NCBI GenBank assembly: GCA_907163375.1
Contig: CAJQUW010008970.1
Span: 24,807 to 88,806 of the forward strand
Length of the DNA stretch: 64,000 nucleotides
Source: Prostheceraeus crozeri
Taxonomy: Eukaryota; Platyhelminthes; Polycladida; Euryleptidae
Direction of reading: 5' to 3'
Program-made: the position numbers and the translations under genes
Part shown: positions 38,521 through 49,656 of the stretch, piece after piece
Position numbering within the stretch: the first letter of the stretch is position 1
How the letters are laid out: each line of letters begins with the position of its first letter
The notes under the pieces: generated by a model
Told to the model about the DNA's origin: nothing
The model's database searches: none
The model's input: only the letters and a program-made list of their open reading frames with translations

Positions 38521-40161
38521 TTATCGCAAAAATGAATTCTGCGAAGATGTCACTTTTTTCCCCCTTTCAATGATGGACTTTTGCCAAGGCACTTCGCCAG
38601 CACTGGAACTGAAATATTTCACCAACTTCTCCCGTACCGTGTATGCATATTTTGAAGACCTTTCTGCAGACATTTCTCCAATATTTTCCAAACCTAAAAA
38701 ATAGAGTTATGTTTATTAAAAAGGAAAGTCATTCGAACAGTATCTAGTCGTGAAATTTTGTTAACAATTATTGATTTCCTTAAAATAGAATATGGTGTAC
38801 ATTCAATGAATAAAATCTAAAGTACGAGTCATAAATGAAGCATTTTCATATCAATAAAAATTCAAAATCAGAAATAGAATTAGCTATCCCATCATCAGTT
38901 CGCGGATACTAACTATGATGGAAAAATAAGTATGTTTTCATGTTAAATGATCGTCGAAACAAGTAAATTGAATTTAAAGTAATCAAATAATTAAAGTAAA
39001 TTTAAGTATTAAATTATCATTGATTTTTGTGATATGAGCATATAAGTATACTTACTCGTATCTGCACTTGCTATTTGTCGCCATCCTCCAAGATGTACTG
39101 CGCCATTTTGATCTTCAAAGTCAACAAAGCTTGGTGGACTGTACTGAGTGGCACTAGGTATAGAGTGTTCATCTGTTGATTTCAGGTAATTGTGAAGCAA
39201 CACAGATGCCCAAATAATTGAGTCCACTTGTTCTGGTTGACATGGGATTGGCCGTCTGAATATACGCCATCGAGCAGACATAATGCCAAACGCATTTTCC
39301 ACAACACGACGTGCTACTGAGACGATAATTGAATATTTCTTTGCCTTCCGATAAATTGTGTCCAGAGAAGGGCTTCATTAGATAGGGACGAATGGGAAAC
39401 GCGTCATCGGCCACAAACATATAGGGCACTTTTTCTTCGGTGCCGGGGAGACCTTCCGGGGAAGGGACACATAAATTATCTTTTTCAATGGCTTTCTTCA
39501 CGTCCCAGTCCTGCCAAATTCCAGCATCACTATCTCTGCCACATCGACCAATGTCAACAAATCGGAACATGTATTTGGCGTCAACAATCGCCATCAAGAC
39601 AACGGAATGAGTGCGTTTGTAGTTGAAGAAACGACTACCTGAGTTGTGTGGTGCTGAAATTACGACGTGTTTGCCATCCACTGCGCCAAGACAAGAAGGA
39701 AAATTCTAAAACGCCCAAAATTCTTTTGCCATGTCTTCGAATTCTTTCGTAGATGGTGGGCAGAGATACTGGGCATTTAGAGCACTTCGGATTGCTGACA
39801 AAGTTTCGCGAAAAATTACACACACGGTTGACTTTCCCAAACGAAAGCTATGAGCCACACTTTGTTGAGAATTTCCCGTGGCAAGCAGACGTAAAGTGAC
39901 AGCCAGTCGTATACGATTGCTGATAGGATATCGGTGCGTTGTTTGATGTTGAATATATGGATCAATTCTCCGAAGAAGGTCGTCGAATCTCATTTTTGAC
40001 ATTCGGAAATAACTGAAATGTACTTCTGGATCCATACATCGCATCTCATCCACCAAACAACCTTCGCCCCTTATATTACGGGGTATGTTTAGTGGTCTGA
40101 CATACCATCGCCTATTTCTTCTTCTTCGCTGTAACCAGTACATCAAAACGACAGGATCCAT
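38521..40161 (-). pseudogene. PIF/Harbinger transposase, two exons, nonsense and frameshift
   Basis: Exon 1 (39,056-40,161) encodes an HTH region (LAVTLRLLATGNSQQSVAHSF) and the DDE_Tnp_4 catalytic domain: D in DGKHV, D in FVADDAF, E in ENAFGIMSARW. A TAG interrupts the frame near 39,705 (FWAF-stop-NF), and a one-base shift (+1) occurs near 39,325 between NYRLS and the region leading to ENAFG. A GTAAGT donor at 39,055 joins in phase to exon 2 (38,521-38,693), which encodes the C-terminal EVPWQKSIIE segment. It mobilised the element; now inactive. Confidence 0.88.
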
Positions 40162-40403
40162 TTTCTGATGCATTTAACAACCAAATCATCGTCCCGAGAT
40201 GTCGCACGGCAATATATATGTATGAACAGTGTCACAGCAACAGCAATCGATAATTATGACGCACTGCATGATACGTAAACTGTTGTACAGCATTTTGAAT
40301 GCCGCACAGCAAATTTGCTGTCACAGCAATACGACATGCTGTCCGGCCGCATCCGACATTTGCAGCATACGGCTTGCTGTACAACAGAAGTATGAATCCA
40401 CCT

Positions 40404-41331
40404 TAAGACTAATCTTCCAGCATCTTGGATTTCCCATCCGAAGCGACAGAAGCAGAATAACAGTTATAGTGACATTTTCCCTGACGATCGCTCTTCTCAT
40501 CGTGCGACTACTTCTCCAGCAAATTCTGCACAACTTGCGCATTTTGCAAATTCATTGAACTCTATAAATCATCGCTGTGGAACTTCGTGGATATTAAGTA
40601 ATGACATAGATGAGACGGATAAACTTAAAGAATCGAACTTGCCTACTGCTGCTATACAAGTAATTGACAGACATAGCATTGAGACTTTATCTGATTCTGA
40701 TTTCAAGAGAAACTTTCTCATATCTTCAAAATCTATACAAACTATAGAAGAATTGACAAGGGGTCAGAGAAATAACCGTAGATGGTCGGAAGTTCGCAAC
40801 TTTCGGATTACTGCCAGTAATTTTGGACGAGTTTTGAAAGCTATCAAAATTGGAAAGTTTCCACCATCTTTGTACAAGACATTATGCGGAGAATACAATC
40901 TCAGTAACAAGGATAGCATTATATGGGGATCTATTCACGAATCTATGGCTACTGAAAGGTATGTTGAAGTAACCGGGAACCATGTTGAGCCAAGTGGGAT
41001 TTTTCTTTTTGAAAATGGAATCATGGGCGCATCTCCTGATGGTTTAGTCGTGTCGAATTGCGATTTAGATGACAAAGGTGTTCTTGAAATTAAGTGTCCC
41101 TATAAATATCGTGATTGTAAGATTAATGAAATTCTTGAACAGGAGAAAGCGGGAAATACTATGAAATCATTTTACCTGACAGAGGCAATGGAAGTTAATA
41201 CGGAACACTTATATTATCATCAAATCCAGGGAAACATTTTTGCAACAAATTCAAATTGGTGTGACTTTGTGATATGGACAATGAAAGACATCTTCATCAA
41301 GAGAGTATTTCGGAGCGATCAGTGGGAGTAG
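40404..41331 (+). pseudogene. YqaJ-type nuclease part of the interrupted SWIM-YqaJ gene
   Basis: Continuation of the exon cut at 33,655. After a linker (LPASWISHPKRQK, Ser/Asn-rich) the YqaJ/lambda-exonuclease fold appears. It has RRWSEVRNFRITASNFG, then WGSIHESMATERY with the first acidic residue, GASPDGLV with the catalytic Asp, LEIKCPY with the E-x-K motif, and YYHQIQGN. All catalytic positions are present and the frame is open to the stop at 41,331. Such genes are often carried by transposons or viruses in invertebrates; here neither is certain. Loss of function is due to the Harbinger insertion. Confidence 0.88.
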
Positions 41332-41692
41332 TTAATAATGCGAACGCAAAAAGTGAGGATTAAAACGAGGATGCGAACATGGCGTTCCAAACATGTAAAT
41401 ATGAACATTTGAATTCGAACCGCGTTCCAATCATGTGAATAGGAACCACGTTCCGATTGGGATTTTAACTGAGTTCATGTTTCGAGGTTCGGTACAATCA
41501 ATTGTGTACTGGGGTTGTAACAGCCTGTTCCGATTTTGAATTAAAGTGAGTGAATTAGAACAGGGATGCGAACATTTATTTCGGAACTTGAATAGATAGT
41601 TGTTTGTTTTGAGACTGCTTGCTCAAATGCGACAATTGTGGCCATTGTGACTATGATGACAATTTTTATTTATTTTCATAACTAGGTTAAGT
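41332..41692. other. Spacer with GAACnnCGTTCC repeats
   Basis: Between the YqaJ gene and the second viral fragment. At 41,380-41,480 the words CGTTCCAAxCATGT and GAACCxCGTTCC recur three times with a GAACATTT variant. No open frame of interest. Confidence 0.4.
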
Positions 41693-41700
41693 TATAAATA
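41693..41700 (+). promoter_or_regulatory. TATAAATA box, UBA-RING relative
   Basis: GTTATAAATACG, 16-23 bp before the ATG at 41,716. Closer than usual for a TATA box. Confidence 0.4.
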
Positions 41701-41715
41701 CGTGGAAGTTGCTTC

Positions 41716-42218
41716 ATGGTTAGCTTCCCAATTTCATGGATTGTTGCAAGAGACCTTGGTTATTCGCTAAAGGCTATAGAAACTGTTACAAATCTAAATG
41801 AAAATATCAAAGCTGGCGATTTAGTTGAACGACTAATGGATCTGGATGAGCATACCATGAATGCTAATTTGGATCGTAGTTGGATAGAAGATTTCTCAAT
41901 GCTACATTATAAAGACAGTGAAATTAGGAGGATGAAATTGGAACTTTCTGAAACGGAGATAAAAAAAGTGAAACCTTCAATTGATTTATCGAAATGTTCT
42001 ATCGATGAAAGTGACTTCAGAAAGAAATTAGAAACAGAGACTTTAAACTATTATGTGAACGGAACTGCATTAGGTGTTTTGAACGGGAAAAATCCCTTCT
42101 CTTGTTACCATGTTCTCATTTTGTCATGTGTTCTACATGCTATATACCCTTGGAAACTACATTTTGTCCCCTTTGTGATGAAGAAATAATTTCAACAGTC
42201 ACTGTATATCGTTCATAA
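41716..42218 (+). pseudogene. UBA-RING protein relative with frame break in the RING
   Basis: The N-terminal 40 residues (VARDLGYSLKAIETVT...LVERLMDLDEH) match the UBA-like domain of the protein at 23,050 (about half identical by eye). The middle is charged and helical. The frame ends at 42,189 without a complete RING. The Cys/His-rich C-terminal RING residues (CPLC and a terminal hydrophobic strand) are present in the -1 frame up to a stop at 42,218. The switch lies near 42,130. Either decay or one missing base in the assembly. In life it would be an E3 ligase-like host-interaction protein. Confidence 0.75.
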
Positions 42219-42265
42219 TGAGTCATCATGCGTGTCTGTGATTGGTTGCTATTGTGCAGCTTTTG

Positions 42266-42274
42266 TATATAAGG
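42266..42274 (+). promoter_or_regulatory. TATATAAGG box, 203-aa gene
   Basis: TTGTATATAAGGTT, 55-63 bp before the ATG at 42,329. Confidence 0.5.
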
Positions 42275-42328
42275 TTATCACACTTCTATTACAACCATAT
42301 GTGTTGAGGATTGTAGACATTAATAAAC

Positions 42329-42940
42329 ATGCCATTTACCACGATCATTCCTGTTTCAATTATTCACAAAGACAATCTGTTTACTAGCAAGATTTTCTAC
42401 TCTGCAAATGATGTTATTGGTTACAAAGCTGATCTCATAGATCTGATGGAGGATATTGTCACATTCTATCATTGTGAAGATGATATTGAACTTCAGAAAC
42501 TCTTAATGAGGACATTGACCAATGCCCTTACGCGAGTATTACGATTTTGGCTCGATGAAGTGTTCAAGCCTCTGAGTTTGACGGAAGCTATTCCACAGAG
42601 TTCTCGTTGCTATTATGAAATGAGAACACGAAAATTGAAGACTTGTTTGCATGATATAATCGTATTTAGCCACTATGACGAAAATGGTGGTAAATTCAAG
42701 GTGGACATGTTTACCGGACCCCCGTCGATGAGCGTCAATGTGGCAGTGCAAGATGACCGGGACATAATCAAGTTTAGAGCATACTATGCTAATCTTTTAA
42801 AAGTCTTCGCTTCAAAACCATGCTGTTCATGCTGTCCTCTATCAAAGGATTTAATGTGTAATATAGAACAGCTTATAACTGCAACGACTCAGACTTTGAG
42901 TGATGTTGATGACTACGACCTACCATCTGTTACCGTTTGA
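42329..42940 (+). CDS. Unknown 203-aa protein of second viral fragment
   Basis: No family recognised. It has a helical N-terminal third (DVIGYKADLIDLMEDIV) and a central LTNALTRVLRFWLDEVFKP helix. A beta-like segment CYYEMRTRKLKTCLHDIIVFSHYDENGGKFKVDMF follows, then a Cys cluster KPCCSCCPL near 170 that might bind metal, and an acidic tail. The frame is intact with its own TATA box. It probably belongs to the virion or replication set of the adintovirus-like element. Confidence 0.6.
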   Translation: MPFTTIIPVSIIHKDNLFTSKIFYSANDVIGYKADLIDLMEDIVTFYHCEDDIELQKLLMRTLTNALTRVLRFWLDEVFKPLSLTEAIPQSSRCYYEMRTRKLKTCLHDIIVFSHYDENGGKFKVDMFTGPPSMSVNVAVQDDRDIIKFRAYYANLLKVFASKPCCSCCPLSKDLMCNIEQLITATTQTLSDVDDYDLPSVTV

Positions 42941-43006
42941 CTTTGTTGCATGGAACTAGGCAAAAATGTATATTTTCATAAATGCTTTGCTTTTAACACA
43001 ATAAAA

Positions 43007-43399
43007 ATGACTGCAAAACGAAAGGCATCTTTTTCTCGGAAGAATGGTTCTTTTAGACCTTCAAGTCAGTTTAAGAAGGCGTTGCGAAAGTTAAACAGCA
43101 TGCGAAACAATAAAGTTAAGTGCAAATTAATTCAAAACTCAAGTGATGATTTCATCCGTGATTTGGCTTTTGCAATACACAAATGCCTCCCAATATACAA
43201 GCCTTTATTGAGTACTGATTCTCTAAACAGCATTAGAAAATTTTCAAATCCAAGAAGCAGTGATATGAAAAGGCGGAACTTAGTTCAGCGTGGAGGTGGT
43301 GGGTTTTTGAATATGTTGAATGATATTGGAAACAGCATTTACAATGTACTCAACAGTCCACTAGGGAAAGTTGTAGCAGGTGCCGCAGTGTTGCTATAG
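43007..43399 (+). CDS. Basic RGG core/pVI-like protein of second fragment
   Basis: 130 residues from the ATG at 43,007; an in-frame Met at 42,950 would add 19 less basic residues. The N-terminus is Lys/Arg/Ser-rich (MTAKRKASFSRKNGSF...KKALRKLNS). A helical middle follows, then RNLVQRGGGGFLNMLNDIG and an Ala/Val-rich hydrophobic C-terminus (KVVAGAAVLL). QRGGGGF followed by an amphipathic helix matches the plan of the RGG mini-proteins at 25 kb in the large element, and of pX/pVI-like proteins. Probably a DNA-binding, membrane-active virion component. Confidence 0.6.
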   Translation: MTAKRKASFSRKNGSFRPSSQFKKALRKLNSMRNNKVKCKLIQNSSDDFIRDLAFAIHKCLPIYKPLLSTDSLNSIRKFSNPRSSDMKRRNLVQRGGGGFLNMLNDIGNSIYNVLNSPLGKVVAGAAVLL

Positions 43400-43453
43400 A
43401 CGACGAATCATGGATTGACACGTCATCATTGATTGATGACTCATGTGAATATG

Positions 43454-43461
43454 TATATAAG
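43454..43461 (+). promoter_or_regulatory. TATATAAG box, 248-aa gene
   Basis: ATGTATATAAGAGAG, about 90 bp before the ATG at 43,549, preceded by a short palindrome TCATCATTGATTGATGACTCA. Confidence 0.5.
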
Positions 43462-43548
43462 AGAGCAGCGCTTGTACTCTTTAATCACTTTCAAGCTATC
43501 ATTCATCGCTGACGGTTGAAAAGCTCCGAATAAGTACAACATTGAATT

Positions 43549-44295
43549 ATGTCTCAAAAAATGTTTATAGTTAGAGAGGAGAGCGACTCATTTGAACGTG
43601 ATCTCTTTAAATTCCGACCGACAAGGAAGGTTCAAGGGATTGGAAATACCTTCTACTTCCAAACGTTGAGCTATGGTGACGATGGTTTCTACCTTCAAGT
43701 TCCATTTTTCCACAGTAATGGTATGTCTTCATCTGGATATAGCAACATGAGACAAATGCGAGTGACCTTTCCGAAATGGCAGCAGATGATACTCAAAACC
43801 ATCGACTCTTTGGCGAAGGAATGCGTTGTGTGGCCCGAAAGTGCTCCTACACATTGGAGGAAGGCGTTAGAGGAAGGAAGTGGCTATAAGGATTTACCCG
43901 AGTTCGATACGCTATTCTTGAAATTGTCCGATCACTTTAAAGCATTCGATCTACTTGGAAATACAATGGAGTGTGATGATCTGAAGCGCGGACGATACAT
44001 GGGTTTAATACACGTCAACGGACTATACATTGGTGCTCATGGCTCAACCGGAAAAGTGGCATCGTTACAAATGAAAGTTCTACAGTTGGTTTATGAGCCA
44101 ATGCCGATTGATAAGTGTCTAATCACCATCGATAAACCTACTTCAAAAGATGGGAAGGATGTTGAAGAAAGCAAAAAGCGGGGACGGAAATCCAAGGAAG
44201 GGAGTGTTAAGTTGAAATTGAAACGCCAAGATGCTCAAATTGACGCGAGAAGTTATTTTAATGCTGACATTCATGAGGAAACACAAATGCTGTGA
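43549..44295 (+). CDS. Unknown 248-aa protein, possible ssDNA-binding/replication protein
   Basis: Intact frame of no recognised family. The first 190 residues are mixed alpha/beta, with strands TFYFQTLSYGDDGFYLQVPFF, MRQMRVTFPKW and ASLQMKVLQLVYEP. The last 55 residues are basic with a K-R-G-R-K-S-K-like AT-hook/NLS element (KKRGRKSKEG). The strand-helix-strand order is similar to the N-terminal half of the 705-residue protein at 17,415, hinting at a shared viral replication factor with an OB-like fold. This is a by-eye resemblance only. Confidence 0.6.
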   Translation: MSQKMFIVREESDSFERDLFKFRPTRKVQGIGNTFYFQTLSYGDDGFYLQVPFFHSNGMSSSGYSNMRQMRVTFPKWQQMILKTIDSLAKECVVWPESAPTHWRKALEEGSGYKDLPEFDTLFLKLSDHFKAFDLLGNTMECDDLKRGRYMGLIHVNGLYIGAHGSTGKVASLQMKVLQLVYEPMPIDKCLITIDKPTSKDGKDVEESKKRGRKSKEGSVKLKLKRQDAQIDARSYFNADIHEETQML

Positions 44296-44403
44296 ATGTG
44301 AAATGAAAGTTTCTAAATGTTAATAAAGTTGTTATGGAACATGACTTGTTTTATTCTAAGCAAACTGGTGGGTGTTGGTCTTTAAAGCTTTTGAAATTTC
44401 AGG

Positions 44404-45039
44404 ATGACAGATTTTCGCCTATTCACTGATCGCACAATTTGTGTGGCCGGACCAAGTCAGTCCGGTAAAACTACTTTTGTAACTCAATTACTACAATTTA
44501 GAAATGAGATGTTTAATAAAGAAATTAAAAGAGTTAAATGGTGTTATGGCATATTTCAACCACAACTACATTCTGCACTTCGCCAGAAAGGTTATGATGT
44601 GAAGCAAGGGTTACCGACAACTGAAGACATCAAAGCAGGTGACTTAATTGTGCTAGATGATCTATTGCGTGAAAGCAAATCATCGAAAGATGTAACTGAA
44701 ATGTTTATTCAGACAGCACATCATAGGGAAGCCTTCATAATCTATATCACCCAAAACATTTTTGATGGAGGGAAAGAGCAAAGAACTAGGAGTTTGAATA
44801 CACATTATTTGGCAATATTTAAAAATCCAAGAGACAGCAGTCAGATACATCATCTCAGTAGACAGATATTACCTCGACAACCTAAAGTTCTTTCAAAAAT
44901 ATATGAAGATGTAACTAAGAAACCACATGGCTATCTATTTATTGATCTAACCCAGGAATGTCCGGAACGACTTCGATTTCGAACTAATATCATACCTAAT
45001 TCCGTTGAACCAATGACAGTTTTCTCGGTTCACAGCTAG
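44404..45039 (+). CDS. DNA-packaging ATPase (FtsK/A32-like) of second fragment
   Basis: 211 residues, full core. Walker A G16-P-S-Q-S-G-K22-T, Walker B LIVLDD (81-86), a TAHHREAFIIYITQN sensor-type segment and FKNPRDSSQ are all present. It aligns along its whole length with the first 210 residues of the ATPase at 16,191 but differs at more than half the positions. It lacks the 180-residue C-terminal extension seen there, which is closer to the adintovirus form. No break is visible. Confidence 0.93.
   Translation: MTDFRLFTDRTICVAGPSQSGKTTFVTQLLQFRNEMFNKEIKRVKWCYGIFQPQLHSALRQKGYDVKQGLPTTEDIKAGDLIVLDDLLRESKSSKDVTEMFIQTAHHREAFIIYITQNIFDGGKEQRTRSLNTHYLAIFKNPRDSSQIHHLSRQILPRQPKVLSKIYEDVTKKPHGYLFIDLTQECPERLRFRTNIIPNSVEPMTVFSVHS

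Positions 45040-45042
<3 letters not shown>

Positions 45043-45078
<36 letters not shown>
45043..45078. repeat. (AT)n microsatellite
   Basis: About 36 bp of pure alternating TA directly after the ATPase stop codon. Confidence 0.95.
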
Positions 45079-45081
<3 letters not shown>

Positions 45082-47770
45082 TATAATAACAATAATTTTA
45101 ATAATATATAAACTTAACAGAAAATATTCGTAAGAAACTTGAAAATGATGAGTCACAATTTGATGATATCAATTAAAATCCGCTAGTATCAGATAGAGCG
45201 TCTCTACGGATATCTTCTGTTCGGAGTGTAAAAACAGCCGTGAAAGTAATTTTAGCTGTTAATTTTAACGGATATTTGTTGTTTACAGCGCACTTGCATT
45301 AGTCACTCGCAGTGACAAAGATAGTTTTTTAACTACAATACATCATCTCACTTGGCTCTTCTCCGAACTTCTATAAGGAATAGGAATGAACTGACGTCAC
45401 GAGGATGCTGCTGCCTTCCCTGCAGACTAGACAAATTGATTTTGTTTACATCTGCATCAGCACCTTACAATATTTTCCCAAAATCGCCGGTTAATCAGGG
45501 TTTGTACACCTAACGTCAACCAGATAGCTAGATTCAATAGCCAAAATTTTAAGCATGAAGCATTTCAGGAGAATGCAGTTTACTTTCCCTTCATAGAATA
45601 ATATCCATATCAATGAAGAAATTTGAATATTGAAAGTAAATCAGCCTCAAGATGACTGCAGACTTATGATTCTTCTTTGCATTTTTTCATGATTGATCAT
45701 CATAATCCATTGCAAACGATACTGAGCAGAGTGATATTCCAACATGCCTATGAACGATTCTATAGCTGATTTTATGATTTCATCTTTATGGTTGGACATG
45801 TCATTGATCTTCATAAATTGATAATGGGCAATTCCGTAAATAACGCACGTACGTTCTGACACACAATCTTCATTTCTCATCATGAAGCAATGCGATTCTA
45901 TCTATGAAAATTGCACCATACCATGCCAAAATAGTATGAAATATTAATCACTTTTCAAATATTCAAACACTAGTCCCTCTAGCGTCGAAAGAGGGACTGC
46001 CATTAAATTAATTATTTAAATTGCTTTTACTTATTATGTAGAAGGGACTACTATAATGTTTCAGAACGTTCGTGCGTTATTTATGAAATTATTCTAATCG
46101 TTGTGAATGAATTATCTTTCAGGTTCAGACAAGACACTAAGGCTCATGCAATAAAAGACCAGTTGCTCACCAGCTTATCAAGAATTTTCTGTACAGCTCG
46201 TTGGGCATTTCATGACTAATCGTCCACAATTCAGTTACAATTCACTGGTACGATGATGTAGCGTTAATGAGAGATGCTGTTTCATGTCGGTACAGCGCAC
46301 GTCCAATGTAATTAAATATTGAATAGGCCTATTGAAAGCTTTCCCTCTGATGAGTCCATACAGTTAGATTTGCATACTGCATAACAACACTGTGTAACAC
46401 ATTCACAGATGACTGCTTTGAATTTGTATCCGTTATGAATACATGCTGGAAATGTCTCATGTCAGCTCAAGATGACATAGATATCTATCAATCCGAACTC
46501 TGTACCCCGACCGCACTCGAAAGATAGGCTCTAATTAGTGTATCTGAAATGCGTGTGGAAGTGACAACAAGCCACAAGACCGATTAGTCATTCCAAAATC
46601 TGAGAGATGAGACCACACTATGCCCAAAGAGTTCTACATGACTATACCTTATTGATGTCACAGAGCAAAACACTTCGATGGAATGCTGCATAAAATCGAT
46701 ATGTTGCAAAATCGATGTGTTGAAAATTTAAGCATGTTAATCAAAATAGCGAATGAAGATAGAACAAATGCATTGCTGAATTAGTGAACAGCGAATGACT
46801 ACATGAACGTTGTTCAGGTGTTATAAAGCATGAATCATGGCACCAGAGAAATCAGTGAAGCCACTGAAGTCAGCTGAAGACATTGTATGAGATTGCAGTA
46901 CATGGCTCGATAGAAAATGTGCCCCTCCATCTCAGAATAATATGCGCATGTTATGCTCCACTGCAGATAAGATTCTGACTAACATTTGTTGCTTCGAAAT
47001 TGCATGCATTATGCTATGAAATACTCAAGATGGCTAATAAAAACATGTTAGGGACATATTAATAATCAGGATTTACTAAGCAGGTGGGAAGTATTTTGGG
47101 ATACCGTACATAAATTAACACTTTAGATATTCACGCAGTTTGAAACTGCACGGTCAATGTCCATTTATTGAATGATAATTGTGCTTTTTACTTTATCTTT
47201 CCTATGTCAAAATACCGCTCATGTTGTCATTAAAAGAGAATCCTCTCTTACTAGTACAGGGATTATTATCGGAAATTGGTGTTCTACGTGACAGTGCAGG
47301 CTAGGTGCTTGGTTAGCGATCTTTCGGTCCAGAAATCGAGCACCGAAAGTGTCATAGGAAGTCGTCAGAAAGGGCATTCGGACCAAATGGTCACAGCCAG
47401 ATCAAAGTCTGACTCTGTGTCAACACAGTGGAGCCCCAAGTAAGGTAGAGTAGACGTTGACCTTACAGGCCACAATTTACTTCAACTAATTAAAAAACAA
47501 TCTTGCATGAATTATCAGACTGCAATGAAGTTATACCTGGTCATCACTATTACGTAATGCGTAGGCTATACTTAACCTTAGTCGTGCATACATAAGCCTA
47601 CAACGATCAAGGAAGCAATCAGAACACTAGAACCTTCAGAGATGAAACATAGGCCTACATATAATCCGACATAACTGTTTAACTGATCATCAGTCTGCAG
47701 CTGCGACACCTATCCTGTTTTTTTGAAATTATCTTAATATGATATCTTAATAAACAATGCAAAAAGTAGT
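45079..47770. other. Non-coding DNA, no recognisable feature
   Basis: AT-rich, no open frame with recognisable product on either strand. A 78-codon frame at 45,647-45,883 has no motif and is taken as chance. Confidence 0.6.
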
Positions 47771-49465
47771 CCACTGCAAGGAAAAGAAAATTAATTTATT
47801 GAAATTAATTGCAATTAGTTGATTGATAAACCATCTTCAATTCAATTAATTGATTGGATCAGCTGCCAATTATTCCAATTAATTGCAATTATTCACAAGC
47901 AAAAAAGCGATTTATTGAACGATTACTGCAAGTTATAATGTATAATTAATAGCTCTACACAGTCGATGATGTGATATTCTGTAGATATACTCGTTTTTGA
48001 AACGAAGAAATTTTGATGTTAGCCTAATGCGAAACTTGCTGTTAATAATCTACACAATTCATTTAAACTTTAATTTAAAAGTCTCTAACTAGTAAATATA
48101 AATACTTCGTATTTTCTCTTAGATGAAAGTCAAAGTAAGGTCACGATGGTCAGAGTGACAGTGTTTGAACCAAAAAATATTGCGCTTATATATTATTATA
48201 AAAATATAATAAATGTTAATTATCAGTCATTGCTTGATATTGCTATGAGAACATTTTCATGTTTTATCATGCAAATTAGTTCAACGAGCATAGTGGTGCA
48301 GAAAATACATACTTGTGATTGCAAATTCTATTCTGTAGTGTTTTAATGCACTTTCGTAGACCTGTGTGCTGTGGAGCTAACGTTCTAAGTGTTAATCAAT
48401 CAAGTGTCCGTCAACAGCGGAAAGATCAACCTAGATCTGGCAATGATAAAAAATTATTGCAATTATTGTCAACTAATTGATTGCTCATGTGATCCAATTG
48501 AGTCAATTGATTCTCAGCAAAAGAAAAATGAGACCAATTAAATTGCTAATAATTTTTTTCCAACCCCAGGTTGTGTTCCAGTACCGTATGAACTCCATCT
48601 CAATTATCCTTCGTCTTGCGACATGTGATATCGATTGCGACATTGTGGCGCTATCTTGCATCGCAATGTAGCCACATGATTATGGGTCTTCATAACCGTG
48701 CACTGTATTACAAGCATTTTATCAATTGATTCAAATAAATTCACAAATATATACTTCAAAGATCATCTGAACACCTTCATGTTTAAGATAGAAGTGCAAC
48801 TATCAATTACAACTATGCTATGAATCTGTTCGGTTTTGGCGTCAGTGTCCTATCTAATCATAAAAAATTGAAGTACAGCCTGGAAACAAAAAAATAATTG
48901 CATTGCAATTTATTGGTCACAATGATCGCTGTAACCCAAAGATTCCAATTAATTAATTGTTGTTACAGAAAAAATTGCAATTGATTGATTGCAGTCTGTC
49001 AATAATTGCTATCAATTGATTGATCTGTAATGAAGTTATTTAGTTGAATGCTAACTTGCAAAACCGCCTACACTCACCACCATAGGAAAAGCATAACACA
49101 TTCAGTGATTAAGATTATTAGTCTACCTATCTTATATTATGTCATTAAATCTTAAATTTATGTCAATCTAGGCACGCGACTTCTTGTTCTCTAGTTTGAA
49201 TAGTCACTCCGACTAAGAATGTAGCAACATGTATTTCATGCAGAAAGTCACCGCCCAAATTGGCAGTATGCAAGTTTACGACTTGCACAATCTGCCAATT
49301 TATGCAGCCTAAATAGGTGTAGCACATGTTTTTATCTAAGTCGAAAGTTAAAATCGAATTAATCTAATCAAATTGTGATTAAAAAAATCCAATTAGTTGA
49401 TTGCTGACATACGATGATTCCAGTTAATTGATTGCTGTCGTCCAATTATTTCAATTAGTTTTTGG
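47770..49465. repeat. Region of interspersed CAATTAATTG repeats
   Basis: Four clusters of AATTGCAATTAATTGATTG-like words (47,790-47,900; 48,455-48,560; 48,885-49,030; 49,365-49,465) separated by ordinary sequence. CCAACCCCAG near 48,563 and CAGCCTGGAAAC near 48,877 resemble hAT ends. They are probably remnants of two or more non-autonomous transposons with AT-rich subterminal repeats. Confidence 0.55.
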
Positions 49466-49656
49466 TGAATCCTGAACCTAGGTATAGAATATTTACTAGA
49501 AGATAGCCCAGAATCTTCGAGCTCAGCTAGCGGTGGCCCAAAGAATTAATAAAAGGCGACTGCGAAATAATCCTAATATTACTAAATGATCTGATTTGAT
49601 GGCATCCTTTAAGTATCTAGGAATCCCTAAATTGAAAATGTAATCCAATAACACAG

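Larger units (their letters stand above)
33656..40403. mobile_element. PIF/Harbinger DNA transposon (6.75 kb) with TAA target duplication
   Basis: Terminal inverted repeats 33,657-33,685 and 40,374-40,402 match over 29 bp (GGTGGATTCATACTTCTGTT then GTACAGCAA). The element is flanked by TAA (33,653-33,655 and 40,404-40,406), the 3-bp duplication typical of Harbingers. It contains the two usual genes: a MADF/Myb-like DNA-binding protein on the plus strand and a DDE transposase on the minus strand, both broken. Two Tc1/mariner elements have inserted between them. Further short inverted repeats of GTTGTACGAC type lie just inside the left end. Confidence 0.93.
41693..45039 (+). mobile_element. Second endogenous virus fragment, adintovirus/Polinton-related
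   Basis: Five plus-strand genes in 3.3 kb, with TATA boxes before several, encode a UBA-RING protein, two unknowns, an RGG core-like protein and a packaging ATPase. The proteins are related to, but far diverged from, those of the 1-28 kb element, and the order and strand differ. No polymerase, integrase or capsid gene is present, so it is a partial insertion or a deletion remnant. The (AT)n tract just after the ATPase may mark its right edge. Confidence 0.78.

Noticed and set aside
45647-45883. 78-codon minus-strand frame
   Set aside because: No motif, promoter or similarity; expected by chance in AT-rich DNA of this length.
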